From: Mixophyes australis
Taxonomy: Eukaryota; Chordata; Amphibia; Anura; Limnodynastidae
DNA: 64,000 nucleotides
Direction: 5' to 3'
Assembly: GCA_036250195.1 (NCBI GenBank)
Contig: JAVHZZ010000001.1
Span: 374,834,707 to 374,898,706, forward strand
In this document: positions 36,650 through 48,066 of the stretch, piece by piece
Layout of the letters: every line of letters starts with the position of its first letter
Position numbering within the stretch: the first letter of the stretch is position 1
Made by a program: the position numbers and the translations under genes
The notes under the pieces: generated by a model
Seen by the model: the letters and a program-made list of their open reading frames with translations, nothing else
What the model was told of the DNA's origin: nothing
Databases searched by the model: none

Positions 36650-37552
36650 CATATCTTTTTTATGTATTGTAAGTGGTGTGGCATGGCGCATTATTCTGCT
36701 GAAAGAGGTCTCTGTCACCAGGGAATACCGTTGCTATTAAGTGATGTACTTGGTCTGCAACAATGTTTAGGTAGCTGGTATGTTTCAAAGTAACATCCGC
36801 ATGAATGCCAGGACCGAAGGTTTCCCAGCAGAACATTTCCCAGAGCATCATACCCCTCCACCGGCTTGCCTTCTTCCCATAGTGCCACCTATTCTCAGGT
36901 AAATGATGCATACGCGCCCGACTGGTCACATGATGTAAAAGAAAATATGATTCACTAGACCAGGCCACCATTTTCTATTGCTCCATGGCACTCACATGTC
37001 CATTGTAGGCACCTTTGTCGGTGTACATGGGTCAGCATGGGCATTCTGACTGGTCTGTGGCTATGCAGCCCCATACGCAGCAAGCTACGAAGCACTGTGT
37101 GTTCTGACACCCTTCTATCATAGCCAACATTAACTTTTTCAGCAATTTGTGCTACAGTAGCTCTTCTGTGGGATTGGTCCAGACGGGCTAGCCTTCATTC
37201 CCACACGCATCAATGAGCCTTGGGCACCCATGACCCTTATGCCGGTTCACCGGTTGTCCTTCCTCGGACCAATTTTGGTAGGTACTAGCCACTGTATACT
37301 GGGATCACCCCTCAAGACCTGCAATTTTTGAAATGCTTTGACCCAGTCATCTAGCCATCACATTTGTCCCTTGTCAGTCGCTCAGATCCTTCCACTTGCC
37401 CATTTTTTCCTGCTTCTAACACATCAACTTATATAACTGACTGTTCCCTTGCTGCCTAATATATCCCACCCCTTGACAGGTGCCATTGTAACGAGATAAT
37501 GAATGTTATTTCCTTCACTTGTCAGTGGTTTAATGTTGTGGCTGATTGGTGT
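36650..37552 (-). pseudogene. Tc1-type transposase relic
   Basis: Minus strand. The N-terminal helix-turn-helix region starts near 37405 (MGKW), and a DDE core includes a WSDES-like block (WSSES here, Asp lost), MLWEMFCWETFGPGIH and LFQQNNAPCH. In Tc1 transposases the last block reads QDNAPCH with a catalytic Asp; here it is Asn (codon at 36693-36695). Stops and frameshifts break the N-terminal half. The outer end near 37552 reads, on the minus strand, ACACCAATCAGCCACAACAT, a typical terminal inverted repeat start for this group. The other end, after the second catalytic block, is missing. Confidence 0.85.
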
Positions 37553-37670
37553 CTTATCTATACACACATACACACAATTACCATCAGGTGGAGCTTGGGA
37601 GGGCCACAATTCTTAAGTCAGAGGATAAGTGATCAAGAGATTACCTGTTATTATGGATATTTATTTGATT

Positions 37671-39097
37671 AATGTATTATTTATTACATATTCTCATATT
37701 TTATTAGTCATTTTTATTTTCATTTTTATTTTGTTTTCAGAAATAATGATACAAGCAGTAACAGACACGGAGTATGTGCACGAAGGTGACATTTAAGCAC
37801 AGTTTAAGCAGCATAGCCATTATATCAAGAACAATGAGTTTGCAATGGGTACCTGAGTATATGAAAGGTTTGCAAAAAATGCCTATGTGAAGTGAAGGTG
37901 AGAAGTAAAGGTTAATAATAAAGGAGAGAGGTAGTGGAGGAAAAGGTATACTATAAAATGATTACAGCACTGCAACTGGTCAAAATTTAATCATGCCAAA
38001 CACGATTCTGAAAAGGTATTTTAGATAAAGTTTATTTATATACAGTATCACATCTAAATAGATAAAAGAGTATCTTAAAAATAAACATATAACACATAAA
38101 AAATGATGAATGTGAGCTCAAGATGATAAAAAACACAAACACAAGTGTAAGTTGTGAAAACAACGCTGTTCCAATAACTTTGAAAAATGATAAAACTCAA
38201 GAATTCATTTGGTTTTGTAATCTCCAAAATCACTAATGAGAGTTCAACTTAGAATATGACATGTAGAGACTCAGAGAAAGTAGTGGTGTGATGATGTAAA
38301 TAGATAAAATAAAGTCTTTCAATATTATCCATAGGTGCACCTTTTGTGATGAGTGATCCAAAGTACTTAAATAGGATATATTAATCCAGTTCCAGTCAGA
38401 TATTGTACATTAATGAAGAACTTGAATTACCTGACATGCAGTAAATCCATCCGGCCGCTTGCTGCAACAAGTTATAGATACTGTTCCAGTCGGCAAATGA
38501 GATGTTTTGTTTCCTTCAAATATGTGCACAATACAAAGGATATTTGGCCCACTTCACACAATTGATCTTTGTTATTCCATAATTAGAACTCCTTGCACGT
38601 TTTCTGCAAAGTGATTTTTTTTAAGGGTCTCGGTCAGTCATTAAAAGGAATCAAAATAAAATTAATTTCCAATTTAGTGCAACAGCGTGTAGATCTTTAA
38701 CCTGACGCATTTCATTACCTACACGGTAATCTCTTCAGAGGAAAAATACAGCAACAGTGTAAAGTCCAGCTCACAATGAAAAGATGAAAAGGAAAAATAC
38801 AACAACACTGTGTAAAGTCACCTCACAATGAAAAAGTGAAGGAAAAGGGAAGGAAGGCAAATCCCCAAGAACCTGGCAAGTCCGGGGAGGAGAGACGCAA
38901 AAATAGGAAGGACCATCAAATTTGGACAGGTGGATATTGATTTGCACATGTGGTAACTACCAATCAAGGTCTGAAAATTCACTGGAAGAGAGGTTTTGGT
39001 AGGTTAAGGTATTTTAGTAATACCATAAGTTCCAGATCTGGGTCAATTTGTGGGTTTTATTGTTCAGATAAGCAGATGTTTTCATCACATTGAGGAT
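37671..39097. other. Insertion-like repeat region splitting copy A
   Basis: Lies between two pieces that are adjacent in copy B. It contains CTGACGCATTTCATTACC and GGTAATCTCTTCAGAGGAAA (about 38700-38742), a form of the CGAAACGCG-type hairpin repeat read backwards, and a near-duplicate GGAAAAATACAGCAACA / GGAAAAATACAACAACA. No coding sequence. Confidence 0.5.
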
Positions 39098-39205
39098 CCT
39101 GGTGGCCAGTTTATCTGATGACTTGTCCCTGTCCTCAGTCAGTAGGACCCATTACTTTATTTTTTATAGATAAACTTATTTTTATGCAAAATAATACTTT
39201 TCATA

Positions 39206-42200
39206 TTTCTTTCATTTTACATAGAAATAATATAATACAGGATAACATTTTACACTGCATGTTCTTTACATATTATTTCTGTTTTGCTGGGTCTTCTGAT
39301 TATATTGCAGCCAGTTGGACGATGAATTCAGTAAAGATGGCAACAGAAGATTAATGAGCACCAGACACATGTTGTTAGAAGGAAATTACATATTTAGAAG
39401 GCTATATAGGGCATTGTAAATAGCCAACAGTTTGCTGGTTCAAGGTGCTCAGGTTTGGCATATTGTAGATTGCAATGATTGATTGTTAAGTGCGGTTAGG
39501 GAGGACTCAATGATAAACTTTATAACCAATAACATAATTATAGATAGACACTGGGATGAGACAGTAAATATAAAGTAATAACCTTCAAGGTAGTATTTTT
39601 TTAAATACTAATTGCTTAACATCCTACATCAGAAATCCAAGTTAACTTAGGGAGGTAAACAAGTGGCTGAGATGTTGATGTAGGAAGGAGGGATCTAGGG
39701 TTTTGGAGAACTGGGACAATTTCTCAGTTATAGTCTCTACAGAAAGGCAAGATACACCTCAACGAATGTTTTAAAGTAGGACCTAGGAGCAGTGCAGATA
39801 GAAACAATGGACAAGATAGATAGGAGCAGTAATTAGAAGCACAGAGAGAAGTGGTTAGAAGCGGTGAGAAAGAGACATGTAATTAGAAGTGGTAGTGAAA
39901 ATTAGAGATGAGCGTCTTCGGATTCTGAGAAATCTGACAGATCTGAGAATTGGGGTTCCGAGTGAAACCGAGTCATGACTCTGTTTTGCGCACCAATTTC
40001 GGATCTCAAAATGAGGCAAAACATAATTTCTGGGAAAATATTGATGCAAAACTCGCAAGACTTTTGGATCAATATCTTCTATATTTAGACCTCCCTCATT
40101 TTCTCATGTGCCATTTAAGAACAGGCGGCATGAAGGACAATAGGGTGCAGGGTGAAAGGAGGAAAGAGAAAACAATAGAATAGTTGTGATTGTTGTAATG
40201 CAGTTCTGTAGAGATCAGTCAGCTAGAACAGTGTAATGATCAATTGGTTTTAATTTCAATCTTTCAGAGAGTTTAGACGGAGTAATGGCTACTGGTTGCA
40301 ATTAATGTGTAAGGTATATAATAGTGCTAGTATATAAACTGAGGTAGATATTATTATAAACTAAGTAGTATATTTAGTGGAGAAAAATAGAGTGCTTTTG
40401 CTGTTAGATTATTAGCAGCAGAATACAAAAAACAAAAAAAATTACTTCTTATAAAATGATACGTTTTTCGAGTGAAAGTAATCTTGTGTGGGGCAGTGAT
40501 ATCTGAATACATTTTGTAAAAATGTGGGTGTTTGCATGTGAGTATCAATGCAGCTGTACATCCCAAGAAATGGCAATATATTTTACTCTTCTTTTTTTTT
40601 TTAATACTTATCAATTTTTAAAGTGTCATTCAGTGACATCTATTTTAAAAAAAAGGGTGTTTGCATGTGAGGTTTTTTTCTGGGCATTTTCATCATTCAG
40701 CAACTGCATGTAGAACGTTGCAGCGGCTGCAAAAAAAATGTCATCTTCCATGTCACCAACTGAAGCAAGCCCATTAGATAAATTAAACAACAACAAAAAT
40801 TTAATGTAAGGTGCAAGAGATAAGAATGTTGAAATGCTACGCACACAATAAATTTGCAACAACATGTATCATGGAGAGTGACGAGGCAGTAACAATCAGA
40901 TGTCATTAGATGGACCAAGGCATCAGTAGTTATTTAGACAAGTAGAAACTAATTATACACAGCTACGTAATTTGCTGTCACTATATAAATAAATGATTAT
41001 CATAGACAAAGCTGGCCTGTACTTATACCAAAAACTCAAACACTAGTACTATGCACTTCTCAATGGGCAGATTATTTATCTTTAGCCAACAGCAGAGCTA
41101 CGAGTGAGGCAGGTCTGTGCCATAATGCTGCCCTTGTGAATCATATATATGCAGTGTATATATACATCCAGTTACTATGTCCAGTTTGAAATTGAAATGT
41201 CAGTCTTGATTTATGCTTTTGGCTAAGCTCAAGAGTAGTATCTGACCTAGTACGATTGGATCAGGACATCCTGCATTCTAATTGGACAGGTCCCCTTGGT
41301 CTGATGCAGGAAGGCTGGTGGAGTTTGGAGCCCAAGCTGCCTATGCCTCAGGGGCTCAGGGCCGTAGGTTACCTAAAAATGCAGTGGTGGTGGGACTGGT
41401 ACCCTCACCTGGCACAATCCTGGTGTAAAGGGGACTGCCCGAGGCTTGCAGTGATGGTGTTCCCCAAGACCCATGTATGTAACTATGGAATGTATATAAA
41501 TAATTATATGTTCTATTAGTGAAGTGAAAGAAATATGTAAAACAAATAGGCCAATAGTTGCCCTCCCTAAATAGTAAAATAGGAGCAAAAACAACTCCAA
41601 ATTACATTATTTATACTATTTTTCACAATTTTTAATTAAATCCAGATCCAAAACCAAAAATCATGATTTTAAATTGCCAAACATTTTGTAAACTAGGTGA
41701 TATGAACTAAAATACTGTACATAATCTCACGTAACATTTATAGATCCAAAAGTCCCTCTAATAGAAGGATGCATTCCTAGATTATAAATAAATTCATGCA
41801 GGTATGTTTCTTTTTGCAGTAAATGGACTTCTCCAGAGCTTTATTTCCAAAATACCTATTATCACTACCTTAGAGGTCAGCTATTTCATTTTATTCATTG
41901 TTTTATTCTAAGTCTGCCCATTGCCCAAACAATAGCGATGGGCCAGGCCGGTCCGTCCCTTATTCAATGCTTTGACCTCTATAGGCTGAGATGTCCACTG
42001 CTATCTGTTGCCTTAGAGAGGCAGCAATTTACACAGTGATGTGGTGGCCAGGATCAATATAAAATGGTTTCTGATTTCGAAACAAGTCCAATAGGCTATC
42101 ATTAAGTGAGGGTTCATCAATGCTGTGTGGTTACTGTAATTAATTTACTTAATTAGTATAAATCTAATAAGGGATTTAAAAATTATGATTCTCAATTACA

Positions 42201-43100
42201 GTTTAAAACAATTCTGAAACAAGATTTAGATGTTAAAAGTATTTTCGATCTGATTTTTTTCAAAGAGGGACTATATGGTGATTGTTACTATGACTGTGAA
42301 TAGCCAGAATCACCTTTAGTCAGTGGGCTCTTCCGCAAACACAAATGCTAAGGTTAGACTGTAACACAAACTAGCAGAATGTTTTCTTTTTCTTCTTTTC
42401 AAACCTTGCTCAAATAGATGCTTTACTAAAAATATGCAGCATAATGGAATGAATATCTTCAACTCATCAACTTAAATAAATATTAAATTAAATCATATAA
42501 ACAATCTATCATTAAAACTGTTGATGTAAAATTGTATGTTTTTTTAACTTGGACAAACCATTCTTTAAAAAAAATCACAAACATAAATAAAAGGGGCTTG
42601 TTTTTCTTACATGTACTAATGAATATGGACAGCAAAATAATAATTTCATGGGGCTCTCAGCCCAAAATATTTTTTAAAAGCAGGGTGTGGTCTACATTTA
42701 TATATTCATAGAAAACAGAAGGGTGAGCACAAAACAGTGTAATATTATTAGATACTAGAAAATGTTTTTAACCTCCAGTGTGAGTACATTTATTGGGATG
42801 TACCAAGCTTCTCTGATTAGAGGTATAGATCTACGTTTTGGATAAAGTATTCAGTGAAATACCATACATAAAACCTACAGGAATTGGGAGACCATTATAC
42901 GTTAGTATAAAAGCGCACATTTTAATAGCTGTTTCTTTTATCCTGGCTGTGGAAACAATATGACAGTTCACACATATGATAATAAATACAAATATGCAGT
43001 AACAAAGGACATAGTAACATCCTTTTACACAACAGTTATACAAAAATAAATACAAAATGAATCATGCTGACACATTAGGTATTTTCACTTTAAAATCATT
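39206..43100. other. AT-rich stretch with a dispersed repeat
   Basis: Mostly featureless. ATTAGAGATGAGCG at about 39901, with the following GGATTCTGAGAA, resembles an amphibian dispersed repeat that starts this way. No gene recognised. Confidence 0.4.
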
Positions 43101-43117
43101 TCTGATAGACCCATGAT

Positions 43118-43157
43118 GGTGATGACATCACCAGTGTTGCACTGTAACCATGGAGAC
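43118..43157 (+). promoter_or_regulatory. CRE-like palindrome and RFX X-box
   Basis: GGTGATGACATCACC (43118-43132) is an odd-centred perfect palindrome holding TGACATCA, one base from the CREB/CREM consensus. GTAACCATGGAGAC (43144-43157) fits the X-box consensus bound by RFX factors, which drive ciliary genes. They lie about 145-185 bp upstream of the exon 1 ATG, on the same strand, as expected of a proximal promoter. Function is inferred from motif identity and position only. Confidence 0.6.
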
Positions 43158-43301
43158 GGCAGTAAATAAACAGCTACAGAGTTGTTTATGTTTGATTTGA
43201 CCTAATGGCAGTTGATGGTCAGGTCAGAGGACATCTCATCTGAGAGAGACTAGAGAGATATTACCCATTGCTACCTTACCATATTACCTTACATCAGTAT
43301 C

Positions 43302-43308
43302 ATGGCAG
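43302..43308 (+). CDS. Copy B gene, exon 1 coding part (7 nt)
   Basis: ATGGCAG is followed directly by the strong donor GTAAGAT. It ends in phase 1 (ATG GCA G). The next recognised acceptor, at 44155, supplies AG to make GAG and keeps a long open frame. The upstream 140 bp would be 5' UTR and promoter, with an X-box. There are no competing ATGs with a good donor nearby. Very short first coding exons are common in vertebrate genes. RNA evidence would settle it. Confidence 0.5.
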
Positions 43309-44154
43309 GTAAGATTTCTTGTCATCTAATGCATAATAACTCATGACAGTGTAGAATTAATTATGTCAAGCTAAAACCAAATGCAATACATAAACATAAC
43401 ATGATGGTAAGTGACAACCAAGTATTCAGATTTGTTTATTATTATCTAAGCTATTTCTAAAATTTTCATGGGACATATTGAATTCTTGAAATGTATCAAT
43501 GGGAATTAAATATTTTTGAGCAATATAATATTGTGACGTTAGTCAATACATAAAATATACTACATTATTTTGTCAGTCTTGTATGTCAAATTCATTGATG
43601 AGTTTTAGGCTGTAACACAACATCACCAGTTTTCTTTTTAACTATGAGATGTTTATCCATTAAACTGTGAAATAAATAAACAAAGTGAGATATGTTTACT
43701 CAAATGACAATTTCATCTAAAACTAAAAGTCATTTATGGATGGATTTCAAAAAGATAGGGAAAAATGAAAGCTATATTTACTTTTAAACTGGCTTTACCC
43801 CCATCAGGCAGGTCCCCGAATGCACCAAGGGTTCCTCTCTGCAATCCTACTAAGTCAGTCCTGTTTCATACAGTCTGAGCATGTGTCATGGCCCCTCATG
43901 TATGACAACACTGCTGCGTGTTTCTGTCAGGCCATCACTAGTAAGAGAGACGATCACAACCTAGGCAGATACAAATATTAATAAATATTACAACTTCTAC
44001 ATGTAAATGGACATTAGGTATAAAAGAAAATGAGCCATTATAAGTATACTGTTACTAAGCTGTAATATAATGGATCGCTAAGGAAACGTAAATGTCCCCC
44101 TCACTGAAAAAGTGAGGTTAGTCTGATAAAAACCGACATTGCACTTTATTGCAG

Positions 44155-44263
44155 AGTCTTTCCACTCTTCATTTTCAAACTCAAGCTCTAAATTCAGGTC
44201 ACCATCGTGCAGAGGGAAGTCAGGATTACACCTAGACACCCGCCATGATGCATTAGGATGGGG
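44155..44263 (+). CDS. Copy B gene, exon 2
   Basis: It lies between a good acceptor (CACTTTATTGCAG) and a donor GTAATC at 44264. In the phase set by exon 1 it stays open for 36 codons: a Ser-rich start (SFHSSFSNSSSKFRSP), then GLHLDTRHDALGWG. It ends in phase 2, while the terminal exon at 48067 needs phase 1, so at least one more exon must lie between, which I could not place. Copy C has the same segment at 57961 with a stop, showing that the block was duplicated. The sequence on both sides (43970-44460) is also shared with copy C. The protein family is not recognised. Confidence 0.5.
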
Positions 44264-46336
44264 GTAATCAACATACTTGTTTCAGTGTAAAAAACAATTA
44301 CTCCTCTTAAAATATTAAGGCATAATTCTATCCAATGTGGATTATAACATTATACTGGTAATTCATTGTCCATTGACTTATAACATTATATAATTGCAAG
44401 TAAAAAAACAAATAAGCAGGACACACTTGGCCCAACAAACTGTGCAATACTATGATCCCTTTTAAGCAGATACCTTTACCCCCCAAATTTAGCTTTGCAC
44501 AAAACAGTTTTGTCAACTTCCAACATTATTTATCTTTTAATTTCCAACACTCATGCTAATATTATTAAAAATGTTGGACCATTTAAAATGGGCCTCAATT
44601 GTGACTAATAAGCATTCAAAGTTGAGTGTAGTAGTAGTCTTATATAACATACACTGCGTGCAATGTAATGATATGTATGGGATATAACCAGAAAAAGTGT
44701 TTGAAAAGAAAACGAATTCCTGAAGCAGCAGTTATAGAAAGACACTGATGACTATATAGGGACTGAGCCCTTAAAAACGTATCTGTTTTTTGTGCGTATC
44801 GTACGCAATTCCTTTCTGCACATGCCCAGAACAAGGACACTCGGCCGTCGATGAAAGCAAGTCCGCTGCGTATGACAACGCATATAACTGTTACAACGGC
44901 CTATGATTTCGGGGAGTGAACGGGGCGGGGAAGGGGCTTGTGCCCATACTCGATGCACAATGTGGGCGTGCCAAACTGAAGTGAATGCAGCCACGTTAAC
45001 ATGAAGCTCTGTGTTTGTAAAAGTTTCTTGTTTTTCTGCCGTATCTCTTGCACCAGCTAAGGGTCTAGTCTAAGTCATGGGTAAGTATTGTATGCATGCT
45101 ATAACATGTGTCTGCAATCAAGAGCAACTGTAACAATGTATTTTATGTACAGTAGACATTAAGGACAGACTAATAAATGTTTTTCAATGAAAAAAAATAT
45201 ATAATTTTTTTTTTATACAGTTTCCATTTCTAATCATAAATGACTATATTATTGACAGGTAACATTAATTGTTTTTTATTTTCTCTGTGCGTTCTTTTGA
45301 GATTTCATATTCCACATACGTATTGTACACATCCTGCAGTGTCTGGTCTTGTAGAGCAGAGTGAACCTACACCCATTGTCAACACCACACGTATCTTGAG
45401 ATCTGCTCCTTGCTGACTCCGGGAGTACGCAGAGCCGATTTACGTGCCGTTGAGGACAACAGCACGATGCGCTCAGTATCCGTCTCTTAATGACCAATAG
45501 TCCAATAGTCTTAAATATAAACTATCCCCTAAGCAGAACACTTACCTGACTCATCTCCGGCACAGAGCTCTGCACTATTCTGTGGGTCTGCATCTATTCT
45601 GTCACAGCTGACATACTTTTTTCTACAGGGCCATGGTCTCCATTACCATTCTTAGCAACACACCGGCTTCTCCCCCTAGCAATAAATGCGCTACAAGTTT
45701 CTATAGCACCGTAGGTGTATAAGTGTTAGTGTGATCCTTTAGTGGAGTAAAGTGACTCCAAGCCTGATGCAGTGTGAGACCAGCTTTAGTAAACTAACAC
45801 CAACCCCACCAGGCCATGTATAACTAAATGTGTAATCAATCAAAGCCTTTATATTTAATCTTTATCAGATTCATAATGTATCTGGGGTAAAGCTCTTCAT
45901 TTGCTCTTCATCAGACATAATGCAACTGGTACATTGGGGGGAAAAAAACTAAACATTTTTTCTTATATTTGTTTTTGGGTCTCACATTGTCTAGAGAAAT
46001 TAATTAAGATAGAAAACTACCCACAGGGGATGGGCTGGAATACAATAAGACATTTTTAGGTTGAAATATCTTAGTATATAGACTGTTCTCTGTACTTTGA
46101 GAGGTTGAAAAATATAAAGATTCAGCTAGTAGTGAAAAAATCATTGTTTTGATCCCTCACAATATTTTGGACTTATTGAAGCTCTCAGATACATGTGAAG
46201 TGTTGGGAAACATCATTACATTTTTTCCACCACAAACTTGTGGGAAATTATGACCAATCATATCTCAAAGGAGATTCTATTTTTACAGATATGATGACTT
46301 TCTATCTTGTAATCTTAAACAGACAACACCAAAATC
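44264..46336. other. Intron-like region of copy B
   Basis: Shares blocks with copies A and C (about 44300-44460; about 45640-46110, for example CTAGCAATAAATG and TAGTATATAGACTGTTCTCT). A GC-richer island at 44770-45090 ends in ATGGGTAAGTATTG, a possible donor after an ATG, but no frame or acceptor supports an exon. Missing exon(s) of the gene should lie between here and 48066. Confidence 0.4.
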
Positions 46337-46534
46337 CCCTAACCCAGTGGTTCCCAAACTGTTGCAGTTCGCGGCACCCTTAGAGTCTCCATAATTTTTT
46401 TAAGGCACCCCTCCAAAATAATTACCGAGCAGTCCTGTTTTAGAAGTAGTTGGGTCAAAAAATTGTAATAAGTATTTAGGTCAGGACAGAAATGCTTATT
46501 TAGTTGTATGCAAAAATGCCCCCTCTGCATCCAG

Positions 46535-47570
46535 ACACTCTGCCCTCTCTCACGCTGCCCCCTCTGCCCTCTCTCACGCTGTCCCCCCTCCTCTGCCCTC
46601 TGTCACGCTGTCTCCCTCCTGTCACGATGTCCCCCTCCACTGCCCCTCTCACACTGTCCTCCTCCTCTGCCCACTGTCCCCCTCCTCTGCTTTCTGTCAC
46701 ACTGTCTCCCTCCTGTCACGCTGTCCCCCTCCACTGCCCCTCTCACGCTGTCCCAGCTCCTCTGCCCTCTGTCCCAGCTCCTCTGCCACAGCTCCTCAGC
46801 CACGCTGTCCCCCTCCTGTCACGCTGTCACTCTCCTCTGTCCTCCTCCTGTCATGCTGTCCCTCTCCTCTGCCCTCTCACGCTGTCCCCCTCCTCTGCCC
46901 TCTCTCACGCTGTCCCAGCTCCTCTGCCCTCTGTCCCCCTCTTCTGCCCTCTGTCCCAGCTCCTCTGCCGTCTGTCACAGCTCCTCTGCCACGCTGTCCC
47001 TCTCCTCTGTCCCCCTCCTGTCACTCTCCTCTGTCCCCCTCCTGTAACGCTGTCCCTCTGCTCTGTCCCCTCCTGTCACGCTGTCACTCTGCTCTGTCCC
47101 CTCCTGTCACGCTCCTCTGTCCCATCCTGTCACGCTGTCCCAGCTCCTCTGCCCTCTGTCCCCCTCCTCTGCCCTCTGTCCCAGCTCCTCTGCCCTCTGT
47201 CACAGCTCCTCTGCCACGCTGTCCCTCTCCTCTGTCCCCCTCCTGTCACTCTGCTCTGTCCCCTCCTGTCATGCTGTCACTCTGCTCTGTCCCCTCCTGT
47301 CACTCTGTCACTCTGCTCTGTCCCCTCCTGTCACGCTCCTCTGTACCCTCCTGTTACGCTTTCATTCTCCTTTGTCCCCTCCTGTCACGCTGTCACTCTC
47401 CTCTGTCCCCTCCTGTCACGCTGTCACTCTGCTCTGTCCCCTCCTGTCACGCTGTCACTCTCCTCTGTTCCCTCCTGTCACGCTGTCACTCTGCTCTGTC
47501 CCTGTCACGCTGTCACTCTGCTCTGTCCCCTCCTGTCACGCTCCTCTGCACTCTCTCACTTTGCCCCCTC
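46535..47570 (+). repeat. CT-rich minisatellite, about 1 kb
   Basis: Irregular units of about 22-32 bp are built from CTGTCACGCTGTC, ACTCTCCTCTGTCC and CCTCCTGTCACG, with a CAGCTCCTCTGCC variant in the left half. Strand asymmetry is extreme (C+T on +), which could favour triplex formation. Translations give Ser/Pro/Leu/Cys-rich peptides without domain character. Confidence 0.92.
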
Positions 47571-47579
47571 TGCCGCGCG

Positions 47580-47756
47580 CCAGCCATAAAAAAATCAAAC
47601 AGAAACACTTACCAATCCGCGCGGCGCCGGGACCCGGCATCCTCCTCTCTCACGCAGCAGCTGTCACTGATATGACAGCTGCGTGAGAGAGGAGGATGCT
47701 GGGTCTCGGCGCCGCGCGGATTGGTAAGTGTTTCTGTTTGATTTTTTTATGGCTGG
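47580..47756. repeat. Large palindrome inside the hAT element
   Basis: Arms of about 85 bp run from CCAGCCATAAAAAAATCAAA on the left to TTTGATTTTTTTATGGCTGG on the right, with a GC-rich inner part (CCGCGCGGCGCCG). The 6-base centre is CTGATA (47667-47672). One CAG triplet is extra in the left arm and a few bases differ, so the arms are very young or maintained by conversion. Confidence 0.9.
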
Positions 47757-48066
47757 CCCGCGGCACACCTAAGACAGCGCCGCGGCACCCCTGGGAGCCG
47801 CGGCGCACAGTTTGGGAATCGCAGCCCTAACCCCCATCCAGCTTTCTGCTGGAAAAGTGTGGAAAATTTCACCCCTTCTTTGCTGATTTTTTGGTCCATT
47901 TTTACCTTGATGTATACCCTGTGGGATTGAAAAGGATTTTAAGGGAATATTATTGTTAAGAACAGTTCAAGTATTGAAAATTGCATTCATGAAACAGCAT
48001 TTATAATAATAAACACCATTTTATGTATTACAATATTATATTATTAAATTATTATTTTCTTTGCAG

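Larger units (their letters stand above)
34494..37598. mobile_element. Composite insertion inside copy A terminal exon
   Basis: Begins GCGGGGCCTGATCAACC right after CCAGCCAGAGAG. The first 240 bp recur in copy C (61810-62058), where they are cut by a hAT element. Inside are the MITE at 35464-35727, the Tc1 relic at 36650-37552, and a segment near 35110-35160 (CCTTGAGAAAGACC ... GGGTCGAAACACGTCGG) that resembles a hairpin repeat motif common in frog DNA. The coding match resumes at 37599 (GAGGGCCACAATTC). Confidence 0.65.
25731..39205 (+). pseudogene. Copy A of the local gene, fragmented by insertions
   Basis: Segments matching copy C (58130-62058) and partly copy B lie at 25731-26792, 32593-34493, 37599-37670 and 39098-39205. 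They are separated by the Gypsy element (26793-32592), a composite insertion (34494-37598) and a further repeat (about 37670-39097). The 39.1-kb piece (ACTTGTCC, CATTACTTTAT, GATAAACTT) matches sequence downstream of the copy B stop codon at 48610-48700. No sequence like exon 1 or 2 of copy B is seen at its left edge, so copy A lacks the 5' part. It is non-functional. Confidence 0.7.
46337..47832. mobile_element. Non-autonomous hAT element with internal minisatellite
   Basis: The element is 46345-47824, starting CAGTGGTTCCCAAACTG and ending CAGTTTGGGAATCGCAG, an imperfect inverted repeat typical of hAT elements. It is flanked by the 8-bp duplication CCCTAACC (46337-46344 and 47825-47832). The interior is a CT-rich minisatellite followed by a large palindrome. 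It lies in the intron upstream of the copy B terminal exon. There is no transposase; the long + strand open frame (46504-47589) is repeat-derived. Confidence 0.92.

Noticed and set aside
45063..45075. ATGGGTAAGTATTG as an alternative first exon with donor
   Set aside because: No downstream acceptor in matching phase and no promoter motif could be tied to it.
46337..46344. CCCTAACC resembling a vertebrate telomere repeat
   Set aside because: It is a single 8-bp target duplication, repeated once on the other side of the hAT element.
46504..47589. 361-codon open frame, the longest outside the Gypsy element
   Set aside because: It lies wholly inside the CT minisatellite of a hAT element, has overlapping open frames on both strands and no domain character.
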